A program made the translations under genes and the position numbers. This document shows positions 31,839 to 44,104 of a DNA stretch of 64,000 nt, one piece after another; the first letter of the stretch is position 1; every line of letters begins with the position of its first letter. The notes under the pieces are model-generated. The model had not been told where the DNA came from, made no database searches, and saw nothing but the letters and a program-made list of their open reading frames with translations. Source of the stretch: Aquarana catesbeiana (Eukaryota; Chordata; Amphibia; Anura; Ranidae); NCBI RefSeq assembly GCF_042186555.1, contig NC_133328.1:496647106-496711105 (forward strand), read 5' to 3'.

Positions 31839-34800
31839 CCACTTAAGGACCGGACCATTATGCTGCTTAAGGACCAGAGGACTTTTTCCAATTTGGCACT
31901 GCGTCGCTTTAATTGCTAATTGCGCGGTCATGCAATGCTGTACCCAAACGAAATTAGCGTCCTTTTCTTCCCACAAATAGACATTTCTTTTGATGGTATT
32001 TGGTCACCTCTGCCATTTTTATTTTTTGCGCTATAAACGGAAAAAGACCAAAAATTTTGAAAAAAAATTATATTTTCTACTGTTTGTTATAAAAAAAATC
32101 CAATAAACTCAATTTTAGTCATACATTTAGGCCAAAATGTATTCGGCCACATGTCTTTGGTAAAAAAAATGTCAATAAGCGTATAATTATTGGTTAGCGT
32201 CTACAAACTAGGGTACATTTTCTGGAATTTACACAGCTTTTAGTTTATGACTGGCTATGTCATTTCTTGAGGTGCTAAAATGGCAGGGCAGTACAACCCC
32301 CCAAATGACCACATTTTGGAAAGTAGACACCCCAAGGAAATTGCTGAGAGGCATGTTGAACCCATTATACTTTGTGCAAAAAAAAAAAATTTGTCTCTTT
32401 CCCGCAACTTGTGTCACAATATAAAATATTCCATGGACTCGACATGACTCTCAGCAAATAGCTTGGGGTGCCTACTTTCCAAAATGGGGTAATTTGGGGG
32501 GGGTTTGAACTGTCCTGGCATTTTATGCACAACATTTAGAAGCTTATGTCACACATCACCCACTCTTCTAACCACTTGAAGACAAAGCCCTTTCTGACAC
32601 TTTTTGTTTACATGAAAAAAAATTTTTTTTTTGCAAGAAAATTACTTTGAACCCTCAAACATTATATATTTTTTTAAAGCAAATGCCCTACAGATTAAAA
32701 TGGTGGGTGTTTCATTTTTTTTTTTCAACAGTATTTGCGCAGCGATTTTTCAAACGCATTTTTTGGGGAAAAAACACATTTTTTTAAATTTTAATGCACT
32801 AAAACACACTATATTGCCCAAATGTTTGATGACATAAAAAAGATGATCTTAGGCCGAGTACATGGATACCAAACATGACATAAAATTGCGCACAAACGTG
32901 CAGTGGCGACAAACTAAATACATTTTTAAAAGCCTTTAAAAGCCTTTACAGGTTACCACTTTAGATTTACAGAGGAGGTCTACTGCTAAAATTACTGCCC
33001 TCAATCTGACATTCGCGGTGACACCTCACATGCATGGTGCAATTGCTGTTTACATTTGATGCCAGACTGACGCTTGCGTTCGCCTTTGCGCGAGAGCAGG
33101 GGTGGACAGGGGTGCTTTTTTTTTTTTTTTTTTCTTTATTATTTTTTTGCTTTTTTATCTTATTTTTAAACTGTTCCTTTCATTTTTTTTTAATCATTTT
33201 TATTATCTCAGGGAATGTAAATAACCCCTATGATAGCAATAGGTAGTGACAGGTACTCTTTTTTGAAAAAATTGGGGTCTATTAGACCCTAGATCTCTCC
33301 TCTGCCCTCAAAGCATCTGACCACACCAAGATCGGTGTGATAAAATGCTTTCCCAATTTTCCAATGGCGCTGTTTACATCCGGCGAAATCTAAGTCATGA
33401 AATGCTCGTAGCTTCCGGTTTCTTAGGCCATAGAGATGTTTGGAGCCACTCTGGTCTCTGATCAGCTCTATGGTCAGCTGGCTGAATCACCGGCTTCATT
33501 CTCAGATTCCCTGTTGAGACAGGAGAGCCAGAGAAAAACACGGAAGACGGTGGGGGGGCATTCCCTCCCACTGCTTGTAAAAGCAGTCTAGAGGCTAATT
33601 AGCCGCTAGGATTGCTTTTAAATGAAAGCCGACCACTGGCTGAAAAGAATGATACCAAGATGATACCTAAACCTGCAGGCATCATTCTGGTATAACCACT
33701 CAAAGTCGTGAATGGCGTACCTGAAGACAAAAAAATGGTTAACAATAAAACACAGTAAACGGTAAAGTATAAAAAATTGCATACCTGAAAAGCAAACATG
33801 ATAAAACATAATAACAATAAAACATTGCAGAATAGAATACAGTAAAAAAGAGCAGAACAATAGAGAGAGAATAGAGAGAGAGAAAACAATAAAACGACAA
33901 CTATTTTTTTTTTTATTTTATATATTTTTTTTTTTTTTTACACTTTTTTTGTAACTAACTTTTATAACTGTAACTGGTTCCAGGTTCGGGTCTCTCAAAA
34001 TGCGATGGCATCTTGGGAGACCCTGTGAAAGTGTGCCTAGTCTGTGCAATGCTGTACCCTACGCTAATACTCAACTAGTGAATGGTAGCGTTCAAAACAT
34101 TCACCAATGCAAAGACCAGGATTGTCAGGACAGGAGGGACAATAATAGTGGGTGTCACGCCTATATCTGCGCTTGCTGCAGACACGACATCTTTTTTGGG
34201 GGGGTTCGTTGGGTAGGGGTACTCGGGAGGACATAAAGAAAATGCCTCTCATGCAGCCGACTGCATTTGGTTGGGGATGTGAATGGGGGAAGTACGGGCG
34301 CTGCAGAAGTGGTGGGTTCCCAATTAGGATTGCCAAATGCAGCAGGAAGGGCACTATGGGCACCAGGGGCCTGTGTTTGTCTTCTTCTTGGTGGCAGCGG
34401 GACACTACTTGTGCTTGCCACCTCACCAGCTTGAACTGCACTTATGGGACTCGCCACGTCACCAAGTGTTACTGCAGTGCTGGTTTGACTACGACCGGGG
34501 TGTACTAGGCCACTGGTGCTTGCCAGTTCACCAAAACGCTACCAAAAAAACTGTTAGCGATCGCAGGGATCAGGCCTGACTCTGCAAACGCTGCAGTTAT
34601 GCGTTTAGTGTTTTGTAAGTAACAGTGATCGATCGATACTGCACTTGGGTGGGCTGGGCTGGGCTGGGCCGGGCGGAGGGGCAAAACGCAGGTGCTAGCA
34701 GGTATCTGGGCTGATCCCGCTAACACTGCATTTTTGGGAACCCTAAACTGCTGGGGACACTAGTATAGATCTGATCGGATCAGATATTGATCCGTTCAGA

Positions 34801-35300
34801 TACTATACCACTAAGGGAGGTGTACGGTGCGTGCGTGGGTGTTAGCGGTACTGGCGCTAATCTGACACTGCCTGGGGCGATGCATATCACCGCCGGGCGA
34901 TCAGGGGGCTAAACCTTTATTCGGTAATAAACGGCGGGTTCCCTGACACTATAAAAAATAAACGAACTAACCAGCGTCACCCGTAACGGTTATACGGTGA
35001 TCAGTGGTGAAAGGGTTAACTAGAGGGCAATCAAGGGGTTAAAACATTTATTAGATAGTATATGGGGGTCCCTGACGCTATAAAACGCTGACGGCGAACC
35101 TAAATATTTACGTCCCTATCTAGCGTCACCAGTGACACTAATACAGCGATCAGAAAAATGATCGCTTAGTGACACTGGCGACAGGGGGTGATCAAGGGGT
35201 TAAAACTTTATTGGGGGGGTTAGGGGGGTACCCTAGACCTAAAGGGGGCTAATACTAACTGCCCTACCACAGTAACTGTCACAAACGTTGATAAAATTGT
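31839..35300. mobile_element. piggyBac-derived composite, about 3.5 kb
   Basis: TTAA (31835-31838) precedes CCACTTAAGGACCGGACC, the piggyBac-type end of this genome. The body is a long non-coding region with family text (for example CAAAATGGGGTAATTTGGGG), a second internal CTAACCACTTGAAGAC block at 32570, a palindrome near 33650-33695, and the transposase remnant at 34064-34259. From 34800 to 35270 come repeated 'GATCAAGGGGTTAAAAC' and 'AGCGTCACCAGTGACAC' style units. No right end with TTAA was resolved, so 35300 is approximate. It may contain more than one insertion. Confidence 0.6.
34064..34259 (-). pseudogene. piggyBac transposase C-terminal remnant, frameshifted
   Basis: On the minus strand, a segment reading RLHERHF...PTQRTPP (about 34259-34205) matches the conserved stretch that precedes the C-terminal domain of piggyBac transposases. 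After a frame change in a C/A homopolymer (34192-34204), it continues as RCRVCSKRR, YYCPSCPDNPGLC, ECFERYH and ends at a stop (34064-34066). The C-x2-C ... C-x2-C-x5-C-x3-C pattern is the zinc-binding cysteine-rich domain that binds transposon ends. Nothing recognisable of the DDD catalytic core is present upstream, where non-coding repeat text begins by about 34450. So this is a dead fragment, and it identifies the parent family of the local TTAA elements. Confidence 0.85.
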
Positions 35301-35353
35301 ATTCAATTGTTTAGTGTCCAGTTACCACTTTGCAGAGGAAAGTGTCACTTTAA

Positions 35354-35734
35354 GTCACTGCATTCACTATATCTGGTCTCTCACAGTACACAGAAAATGG
35401 AGATTCAATAATTTTAGTAAACATATGCATGACTCCTGACCTTCTTTCTGGAGAGTGCTGACTGGCCCTGTGCCAATCACATGTACCCTCCCCCCCAAAA
35501 AAAAGAAGAAAAAAAAACGCTCCAGCAATACACACTAAACTGAGCATGAGCCCCCAAAGCTCTGTACTATCAGCAGATGGATTGGGGACTGTGGAAGAAA
35601 GGGAAGATCAGAGAAGACAGGATCAAACAGCTTTTTTTACATGAGGATTAACCCCTTAGGTTCCACAGTGAGTATAATAAGCATGTTTCACTGCATATAC
35701 AGATTGATTTTACTGCTGTGGGTTTAGTAACACT
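35354..35734. mobile_element. TTAA-type MITE, inverted copy of the 6514 family
   Basis: TTAA is on both sides (35350-35353, 35735-35738). The right end GTGGGTTTAGTAACACT is the complement of the 6514 start. Internally, CACTATATCTGGTCTC matches the complement of 6985-7000, and shared text about a CAATCACATG / CATGTGATCAG block is inverted relative to 6770-6800. Non-coding. Confidence 0.75.
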
Positions 35735-35738
35735 TTAA

Positions 35739-36353
35739 TGGCAATAAAGTCTTAGGTGCTCAATCAGGGTGTAGTAAAAGCAGGCAGTTGAGCCATGGTT
35801 TTATTATCTCCAACTGCCAACACAAACACAGTAATGCAGCCACTCTGCTGTACACATTCTGGGGCCGTGATGCTGTGCTCTCAAGCTGTGAAAAAACATA
35901 TTGGCATGTTCCATTTAGTGGGTGGTACTGCTGCAAAACGCGACCCATTCAAGCTAATGGCTCTGTGATCCAACTGCATGCAAAGCACGTGGTTACAACA
36001 TGGTAACCTGGCATCTTGAGGGTTAAAACAGGCAATATAGCACCACCTCGCTGCCTGTCAAACACCATCTGAAAAGCAATCCACCGCAGTAATTAGCTGC
36101 TTGTGTGAACCAGCCAATAAATATTACTGTGACCAGTTACTCCTGTTGTGCCTCTTAAGGCAAGTCCCTGCCAAGAGAGGGGTGGTGGTCCACTCTACCA
36201 TGTAGTGCGGGAGTAAGAGAGTGTGTGTACATGTGCATCTGTAGGTCTGCACATACATAGCACATAAATGTATATTTATGAGCAGATTCCTGCCGTTACT
36301 GCCAATCTACTTTATTTTTGGTCTCATTATGTTCAAACACTGTATGTACTGTA
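35739..36353. other. no gene seen
   Basis: No supported gene or defined repeat. Confidence 0.45.
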
Positions 36354-36355
36354 TA

Positions 36356-36782
36356 CAGGGGGTCCCCTAGTTACAAACATCCGACTTACAAATGACTCCT
36401 ACTTACAAACGGAAGGAGACAACAGGAAGTGAGATGAAATCTACCCCTAGGAAGGGAAATTCACTCCTGTAAGAGTTATTATGGGGAAATGGTGTCTCCA
36501 CTGATGTTTTATCACCAAGGCTTGTTTCCACAACAACCCAAAATTTTCAAAATCCAATTGTCATTGGGACAGAAAGTGAGGTGAAATCTTCTGAACGGGG
36601 CACAGACAGCAAAACAAATGTTACAGGGGTGTTAACCCTTCCCTATGTTTTCCAAAAAGCTTAGAAATAGTTTTTTTGGTTGGAGCTACACCTAAAAAAT
36701 GTACCTGTTCCGACTTACAAACAGATTCAACTTAAGAACAAACCTACAGACCCTATCTTGTTGGTAACCCGGGGACCGCCTG
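36356..36782. mobile_element. Tigger/pogo-like MITE (TA target), 427 bp
   Basis: It starts CAGGGGGTCCCCTAGTTACA and ends with the complement of CAGGCGGTCCCCGGGTTACC, with TA on both sides (36354-36355, 36783-36784). Next to each end is ACTTACAA text, as in Tigger-like families. The interior shares the module of 7100-7400. Non-coding. Confidence 0.8.
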
Positions 36783-36784
36783 TA

Positions 36785-37784
36785 TATGTGCATGTTTATG
36801 TACGTTTTCGTCTTTTTTTTTTTTTTACATGACTGTACCATTAAAAAAAATGAACAGTTCCACATTTCAGTATTTAATAATTCTAGAGAGCAGTGGTTTT
36901 AGATTGTGACAAGTCTAGAGATGTACTAACAATGCACACTACTGAGTGAAGTCATCAATGCTTTGGCTGGCTATCAAAATAATACAGCCAAACACAGATG
37001 TCAGGCAGCAGAAACACAAACTCACTGATCTGTTCTTATAATTATTCATAGGCTGGAAAGTGTAGTTGGAAAGCATTATCTGCTAAGCACAGAGTTAAGT
37101 GGCCTCTTTCCTGTGGATATCCATAGAGTGACAGATTACAGTCCAGGTGGGATTTTTCGGAAAGTTTTTGCCTGCAGCAGTTAAATGTGTGTTCTTTTCT
37201 GTAACAGCGAGGTGAAGATTGCTAGAAAATTTTAATTCCCAAAGAAGACTTCTTTAGTGAATGTACTATCTTGCATTATTATCTATAGTTTGGGAAAATG
37301 AATGTAAAGAACACTGAGCAAGTTTTACTGACCCAAAACCCATAGTTCTAGGTCAGTGCTCTAGAAAGTACTGAAGCCACTGGATCAGCATGACAGCCAG
37401 ACAAGTAGGATATAAGGAGATGTCAGCTATGGATATTGTCCCAGTACAAACTGTGACACTACTAACCATTTGGTGAGTACGCTCATGAAGACAAACAGCT
37501 GTACTTACATCAAAGCTAAATTCAAAGGAGATATAAAAGCACATACTAAAGTGTCTGCAAACCTCTGAAATTAAAAATGAGCAAAGCATTTCCTACTATA
37601 TTGTGTATTTGCCTCAATACAAAGCACTGAGTGTAATTTCTCTATGTTGTCTCCTTGGTCTGCTATCTGCACAGCTCACATCTAATAGGTTTTGTCAACA
37701 CCATACACTATACACTTTCAGAAGATGGCCTGCCCCTACTCTACAGCACACAGTAGGTGTTTCCCTATGAGAGTGTGTAGAGCG
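36785..37784. other. no gene seen
   Basis: AT-rich, with no supported gene or defined repeat. Confidence 0.45.
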
Positions 37785-37792
37785 GGTGTGTC

Positions 37793-38651
37793 TAGGGTTG
37801 CCACCTTTTCTTCAAGTCAAACCCGAACACATTAGCGGCGCATGCCAATTTTTTTTTTTTTTATAGTATAAACTATACATATATTTTGCTATTAAATAAC
37901 ATTTCTAATCATATGAAGTTAATAACAAGAGTCCCCCTTTACATCAGAGTCCACAGAGTTCCCCTTTTACATTTGAACTCGCAGAGTTCCCTTTTCCTGT
38001 AAGGGGGGCTCTGCAGACTCTGATGTAAGGGAAAACTCTGGGGCCTCTGACATAAGGGATGCTCTGGAAACCCTGATCTAAGGGGGAACACTGAGAACTC
38101 TGATGTACAGTAATGACTCTGATGTAAGGGGAAACACCGTGTCCTCTGGTGTAAAGGGGAAATCTGATGTAAGGGGTGCTCTGAGAACCCTGATTTACCT
38201 TAGTGTACTTACTCAGAGGCATGAGAGAGAAGGGAGGAGACTTCAGTCACAGACAGGGATGGATGGTGAGCTCCCTCATGCCTCGGCAGTCAGCACCTCT
38301 TAGGCTGCTGGACTTCAAATTTCCGGCCCCAACTTTCCTTTTCTGAGGCACAGCGCCGGGGATTGGAGTGTGGGCAGACACAGAGGGGCAGGGGTGGGGG
38401 GAAGAGGTGCAGATCGAGCCCTCTCTCCACTCCCGTCTGTGTGTGTGTTTGGGGGGGTTGTTAGTGCTGGCTTTGGGCAGTGTGAAAGAGTCTAACAGAC
38501 ACTCTCAGCTTAGACAACTGCAGTCAGCAATCCTGCTGGGAAGCCATAGTCCAGTCGAAATAATGTGTCCGGGTCTCAGGCAGTCTGAAACCCGGACACA
38601 TGATTCCAAAACCAAACTGTTCGGGTGAATCCTGGACAGGTGGCAACCCTA
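37793..38651. mobile_element. non-autonomous hAT element (TSD GGTGTGTC), 859 bp
   Basis: The ends are TAGGGTTGCCACCTTTTC and the complement of TAGGGTTGCCACCTGTCC. The exact 8-bp duplication GGTGTGTC flanks both sides (37785-37792, 38652-38659), diagnostic of hAT. It contains a degenerate minisatellite (about 37930-38200) built on GATGTAAGGGGAAACTCTG-like units, and a palindrome, TGTGTCCGGGTCTCAG with CTGAAACCCGGACACA, near 38565-38603. No transposase. Confidence 0.9.
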
Positions 38652-38784
38652 GGTGTGTCCCTTTCCTCCACTCAGGTCTCAGATTACACAGAGCTCTCCC
38701 TACTAGCTGTGCAGTGTGTGACATCAGATCTCTGCCCGTCTTATGGAGCTGAGAAAAAAAAACTATGACTTGTGTGCTTTAGAA

Positions 38785-39325
38785 CAGCTTTTTTCAACCA
38801 GGGTGGTCAAACACCCTGGGGTGCCTTGAGGTTTCTTCAGGGGTGCCTTGGCAAAATGCCTAAAAACTGCGCAAAAATGTATACAAGCCAGCAGGTGGAT
38901 CAAGCCTCCCTTTTAGTTACACAAAGACACAGATTTTTATTGTGCGCCATTTCAACCTTCCAGCCATCATAACCAGTGATGTCATCAGTACTGATATAAG
39001 AAGGGTGTTGATCACCTGCACAGCATCCTTGTTTGACCCTCCCCTACCTCCTTCTGTCAGCACTGGGGTCACATTAGCTGTAATGTAGTAATGAAGAGAA
39101 ACTGAGGGAGAAGAGAAACACTGGAATAGTAGTTAGTACTAGTGTGCAAAAGTGTATTTGCTTTGGAAGAATAAATCACCTCTAACGTTTAGTGTCCTAC
39201 GCGTGTCAATGCTGCTGTGTTATGTAAAACTATTAGAATTGTTTTTTACATTTTAAAATATGGTGCTTTGAAACTGTCCATAATTCTAAAGGGTGCTTTG
39301 ACTGAAAAAAAGGGGAGAAACACTG
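38785..39325. mobile_element. non-autonomous hAT element (TSD CTTTAGAA), 541 bp
   Basis: It begins CAGCTTTTTTCAACCAGGG and ends GGGGAGAAACACTG, close to the common hAT end CAGTGTTTCTCAACC. The exact 8-bp duplication CTTTAGAA lies at 38777-38784 and 39326-39333. Non-coding. Confidence 0.9.
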
Positions 39326-39397
39326 CTTTAGAAGGCTGTAGAGCAGAGAATGTTGAAAATAAACAGGTACAACTTATGTAGGAGGATTTGTTTCATC

Positions 39398-39969
39398 CAG
39401 GGCTTTTTTCTCAGAGAATAGGTTCAGGAACTCCCCTTTTCAAGTCACCCCTTGTCTTCGCCCCCTATCCACCTCTGGTTCCATCCTCTACCCACCTTCC
39501 AATACGGACCTTTTTAGAGAATACAGAACCAAGTATCATTTTGTGGTGCTAAGTAATTTGTATAGATTTTATTTATAAGCATTAAGATATACAGCGTTCT
39601 TTCAACAATAGACCCCCCGCAACAAAATGACCCTCCAGTAACAAAAGATCCACCCTAGTAACAACAGATCCACCCCAGCAACAACAGATCTCCCAGAAAC
39701 CAGCATCAATAGACCCTCCAGCAGCCAGAAACAATAAACCCCTCTCTCATCAGTAGATCCCTCCCAGCAACAATTGGTCCCCAGCAACGATAGATCCCCC
39801 ATCAGCCAGCATCAATGAACCCTCCAGTAGCCAACAACAATAGACCCTTCCCATCAACAATAGATCTGCCAGCCTCCAGCCCACCCCAGCACCCTTTGCC
39901 ATTACATACATTCAGTGCAGGAGGTGCCGGAACTGCGTTCCCCCACGTTCCCACTGAAAAAAAGCCCTG
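39398..39969. mobile_element. non-autonomous hAT element (TSD GTTTCATC), 572 bp
   Basis: The ends are CAGGGCTTTTTTCTCAG and the complement of CAGGGCTTTTTTTCAGTGGG, with exact 8-bp duplication GTTTCATC (39390-39397, 39970-39977). The interior (about 39600-39890) is a degenerate minisatellite of CAACAATAGACCCTCCAGC-like units. Non-coding. Confidence 0.9.
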
Positions 39970-39977
39970 GTTTCATC

Positions 39978-40895
39978 TCTGTATATAATCTGAGGAAGGT
40001 CACTTCAGTGATATATGTAAGGGTTTACAAACACTTTAATGCCGTTCTGTATTCATTAATACATCACTTACTGATCTTTTTTTTAAATGAAGTACCTGTA
40101 TTTGGTTTGATATTAGCCCCCCGCAGTCTACTGTATACCATAGCTTGGAGAGGGGGAGGAAGAAGCAATACAAGGAGCCAATCAGGTGTGTTGCTGTGCA
40201 AGGAGCATGCTGATAGGAACAGAGAGTAGAGTAACAGAGAGATGAGCTTATCACTGTGCTGCTTTCCCTGTCTAGAAGTAGGGGGGGGGGGGGTGACCTG
40301 TAAGTGAAAGTGAAACTACAGAAGAAACATCAAGTCTTCTCGTCTGCCTATGTGTGGAAGAGCTGTGTAAATCTCAGGACTGGATGGACAAAAATAGAAA
40401 TCTTTTTTTTCTGGAGTTTATCTGTTTTATTAACTAGTGCATGTTATTCATAAAATTATCAGGATTCTGCCTCTTATTTCCTGGCCTCTGAGAGAAAATA
40501 ATTACTCTTGCTACAAGAGGCCCAGACACTTTTATTCACTTATCCCTGTGGAACTGACTCAAGCTAGAACTTTTTTTTTAGTTTCTACTAGCAGAGCTGT
40601 TTAGATCTCTAAATATAAATTACTAACAATGTTGTCTCTACTCTGAAGCTGAAAGGGCTGCTAATTACATTTCATTTTCCTTTAAGTCAGCAATAAAAGC
40701 ATAAATTCAAAAAGTAGAAATGACTGCATTAGTATTGTCTGCTTCATTGTACATGCTCAACATTTGTCTATATTTTTAATGTAAATTATATCTACAAGCT
40801 AAACAAATGAACTGTTGGCCTTATTCAATAAAGAGCGCAAATTTTTAAGTGTAGTAGTCAATACCAATCGATCAAAACTCTTGTCCTGAACTGAC
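39978..40895. other. no gene seen; G-run
   Basis: No supported gene. ACAAACACTTTAA near 40030 looks like the end of a TTAA-type MITE remnant. A G13-type run lies at about 40280-40292. Confidence 0.45.
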
Positions 40896-40899
40896 TTAA

Positions 40900-41352
40900 A
40901 GTGGTTGTACACCCTGTACAACCACTTTTACCTACAGATAAGCCTATATTAAGGCTTACCTGTAGGTGCTTGAAATATCTCCTAAACCTCCACGGTTTAG
41001 GAGATATTTACGAAAGACCCGAGCGCCAATGTCATCGCGCATGCGCACTTTAGAAAGGGGACATCGTGCCGTTTCTAATAGGGGTTTTGCCGTGACTGGC
41101 GGCTCCTACGTGCATGCGCAGGAGTGACGTCACGCAACTCCGGACAGTCACAGAGCTGGAGTTCGCGGCCCCCGGAAGGAAGAGGGGCGAAGATGGGCAC
41201 TCCCTGCTAGTGGGGACAACGGAGACATTGCGGGCTTCGGTTTCAGGTAAGTGACACATAATGGGCTACTATGCGATGCATAGTAGCCCATTATGCTTTA
41301 CCTTTGCAGGGAAATAAAGAGGAAGTAAAACCCATCAGGGTTTACTTTCTAT
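40900..41352. mobile_element. TTAA-type MITE, palindrome-rich family V
   Basis: TTAA (40896-40899) precedes AGTGGTTGTACACCC, and the right side ends GGGTTTACTTTCTA before TTAA (41353-41356). It contains several palindromes: AGTGGTTGTACA/TGTACAACCACT at the left edge, CTCCTAAACC/GGTTTAGGAG near 40980-41004, and an 18-bp perfect stem at 41257-41274 with 41278-41295. The middle is CpG-rich. Related copies are at 55876-56263 and 56503-57300. Confidence 0.7.
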
Positions 41353-41578
41353 TTAAGCATAGTGAATTCTGATTGATTGCTTATAATTATTGCACTTAAA
41401 GCTGAAGTTTAGCTTAAAAAAATCCCTACAGCTTTAGTTACATCAGTTACCTGTAATGAAAGGTGTCCGATGTTGTGCAGGCAGCTGGTTCCTGGAGAAA
41501 TCTTCACTGCAGGGATGCCCGTCCACTTCCTGTCTCTGAATTTCTGACACTGCAATGGTAAACAGCTTTGGATCTTAA

Positions 41579-42032
41579 AGCGGAGTTCCACCCAAAAGTG
41601 GAACTTCCGCTCATTTGTCTCCTCTCCCCCTCCGGTGCCACAATTGGCACCTTTCGGGGGGGAGGGGGGACAGGATACCTGTCTTCGACAGGTATCCTGT
41701 TCCCACTTCCCGGCGTCCAGGCCGCGGCCCATGACTTCACCGCGGGGCTCCCTCCTCCTTCCTCCTCCCCTCCCTGTCGCCAGGCCAGTAGGAGAGAGGA
41801 GCAGGGCCTCGCGCATGCGCAGTAGGGTTCCCGGCATGAAGCCGTAAGGCTACACTGCCAGGTACCCTTACCGCAATGGCGGCAGCAGCACCTGACAGCT
41901 GATGGAAACATCAGCTGCGGTGCCAACATCGCTGGACTCCAGGACAGGTAAGTGTCCTATTGTTAAAAGCCAGCAGCTGCAGTATGTGTAGCTGCTGGCT
42001 TTTCTTTTTTTTTTGGGGGGCGGAACACCGCT
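41579..42032. mobile_element. TTAA-flanked MITE, AGCGGAGTTCCAC family, copy 1
   Basis: TTAA (41575-41578) precedes AGCGGAGTTCCACCC, and GGCGGAACACCGCT precedes TTAA (42033-42036). It has a GC-rich, CpG-rich interior and an internal hairpin, AAAAGCCAGCAGCT (41965-41978) with AGCTGCTGGCTTTT (41990-42003). Open frames within are without recognisable protein. It sits inside an older repeat that starts at TTAA 41396 (AGCTGAAGTTTAGC). Confidence 0.8.
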
Positions 42033-42106
42033 TTAAGGCAGAAAAGCAGTACAGATGGTCTGACTGGGACATGCCCTATGTTCTTCCTCCTCCTAAAATT
42101 CTTTAA

Positions 42107-42895
42107 CTACTTGTCGACCACCCGCCGCAGATGTACTGTGGCAAGGTGGCTCGGCTGCGCAAATCGCCGTACCAATATGACGATTCGTGCACTAGCATTC
42201 GTGGGCGTGGGCTCTGATTGGCCAGCAGGGGAGCCAATCAGCGTGTCTGGCGGACTCGATGTCCGCCGGCTGCCTGCGATCGTTCCCCGCAGAGACACAA
42301 TGGGGATCTGCCGAAGTAAACAAGGCAGATCTCTGTTCTGACAGGGGATGACACTGAGATCTGTCTTCCTGCTAAGCAGGAAGATGGATCTGTGTGTTTC
42401 CCCAGTCACACAGTCCCTCACAGTTAGTAATCACAAACAGGGAACACATTTAACCCCTTGATCGCCCCTCATTTTACCCCTTCCCTGCCAGTGCAATTAG
42501 TACAATCTCAGTGCATATTTTTAGCACTGATCACTGTATTAAATCTTACTGGTTCCCAAAAAAATGTCAAAAATGTCAGTTAGGTTTCTTATCTGTCCGT
42601 CGCTATGTCAGAGTCCCGCTAAAAATCGCTGATCGCTGCCATTACTAGTAAAAAAAAAAAATAAATTATAGTAAAAATGTCATAAATCTATCCCCTATTT
42701 TGTAGACGCTATAACTTTTGCGCAAACCAATCAATATATGCTTATTGGGTTTTTTTTTAATTTGTGGGAAAAAAAGGGCGTCAATTTTGTTTGGGTACAA
42801 CTTCGTACAACCGCGCAACTGTCAGTTAAATGCAGTGCCATATCGCGAAAAATGGCCTGGTCATTAAGGGGGTAAATCCTTCCGGGCTGAAGTGG
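42107..42895. mobile_element. piggyBac-type MITE (TTAA...TTAA), 789 bp
   Basis: TTAA (42103-42106) precedes CTACTTGTCGACCACCCGCC, and GGGCTGAAGTGG precedes TTAA (42896-42899). The body follows 23443-24394 closely (AACCCCTTGATCGCC, CCCTTCCCTGCCAGTG, ATCTATCCCCTATTTTGTAG). Non-coding. Confidence 0.85.
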
Positions 42896-42899
42896 TTAA

Positions 42900-43919
42900 T
42901 TGAATACAATACTTCTGGACTGAGACCACCCAAAGCTGTTACACTGAACCTAAACTCTTTCAATCAACATAGACTATTTTTAATCCTTATGCTGACAGCA
43001 TTACTGTACATAGGAAAGTATATCATATTTACTTTGTTTAAACAGTTGTTTTTTTTACATTTTTTCAGTTACTTCCTGGTTTCCAGGCCTGGGCAAAATG
43101 ATGTCATACATCCCAGAAGTCTTCAAGAGGGGAGAACGGGTTTCCTCAGTTAAGACAGTGGCGAATAATCCAGTGTGCAAGTGTGTGCGGGAAACATGGG
43201 CCCCATGGGAAGGGGGGCCCACTGTGCCCTGTCACACTGTACACCCGCAGCACCGCCAATTCCCACCCCCAGAACCCCCGTGCAGTCATATTCATGACAA
43301 TTTGACCTTCCATGAGGGTGCAGGTGCATGTCCCTGAACTCATACTATCTTTTTTCGGGGCTGTGCACCCATACCCACGCAGATGCCTGATTGGGATCTG
43401 TGTCATTGCAATCGCTGCGTCCCAATTGACATGAAATGCCTGCACAGGTAGGAATGGAACACCTGTACAACCCCATGTGTGTAAACATAGCCGTCACATG
43501 GTCGGACACTTTAGTCTGCCCCATGTGAACAAGGCCTAAGTAGAAATTTAACAGGAATTTTGTAAGTTATGCTCTGTTTATGTGTGCTAAATAATATTTT
43601 AGTGTATTTTTAATGAAAACAGAGACTTCATAAACATTAGAGAAGCTATTGCAGGGCCTAAAAATCAACTATTGTAAGACCCAGACCTGAAGGGCCTGGT
43701 ACAGATTGTTTCATCAACCAATGACTCATCCCTGACAGCAGAATTGAGTCGCAGTAGTAAAAAATGCTTTAAAAAAAATTTTAAATATGCACTGCAGCTG
43801 CACTACAAAATCGCATTGAAAATTGAATCAAAATCACACTGCACTAGTGTGAACGTAGCTTAAAAGTGATATTGTAAAGTGGGTAGGCACTCAATAGCGA
43901 ATAGAGCTGGAAGAGTACG
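42900..43919. other. no gene seen; MITE remnants
   Basis: No supported gene. Text ending CCATGTGAACAAGGCCTAAG (about 43520-43540) looks like one end of another Harbinger-like MITE. CACTAGTGTGAACGTAGCTTAA (43839-43862) resembles another such end. Partners were not found. Confidence 0.35.
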
Positions 43920-44104
43920 GCCTCATGTACACTGGGCATTTTTACAGCTGCTGTTTTGGGCGTCACACATTTTTTTCTACAGCCAATAAACTCCCCAGCA
44001 TGTTATCCTATGTGTTCATGCACACATAGGCTTTTATCAGCGTTTTTGCCAGGGGCATTTTCAGGCTGGAGAAAAAACCCAGAACTACTGCGTTTGAATA
44101 GGAG

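Noticed and set aside
41409..41929. Two overlapping minus-strand frames of about 140 codons
   Set aside because: They run across MITE boundaries and consist of low-complexity proline/arginine/glycine-rich text; no homology is recognised.
40900..42032. CpG-rich promoter region
   Set aside because: The CpG-rich parts coincide exactly with TTAA-flanked MITEs that recur at 48530, 53070 and 55876.
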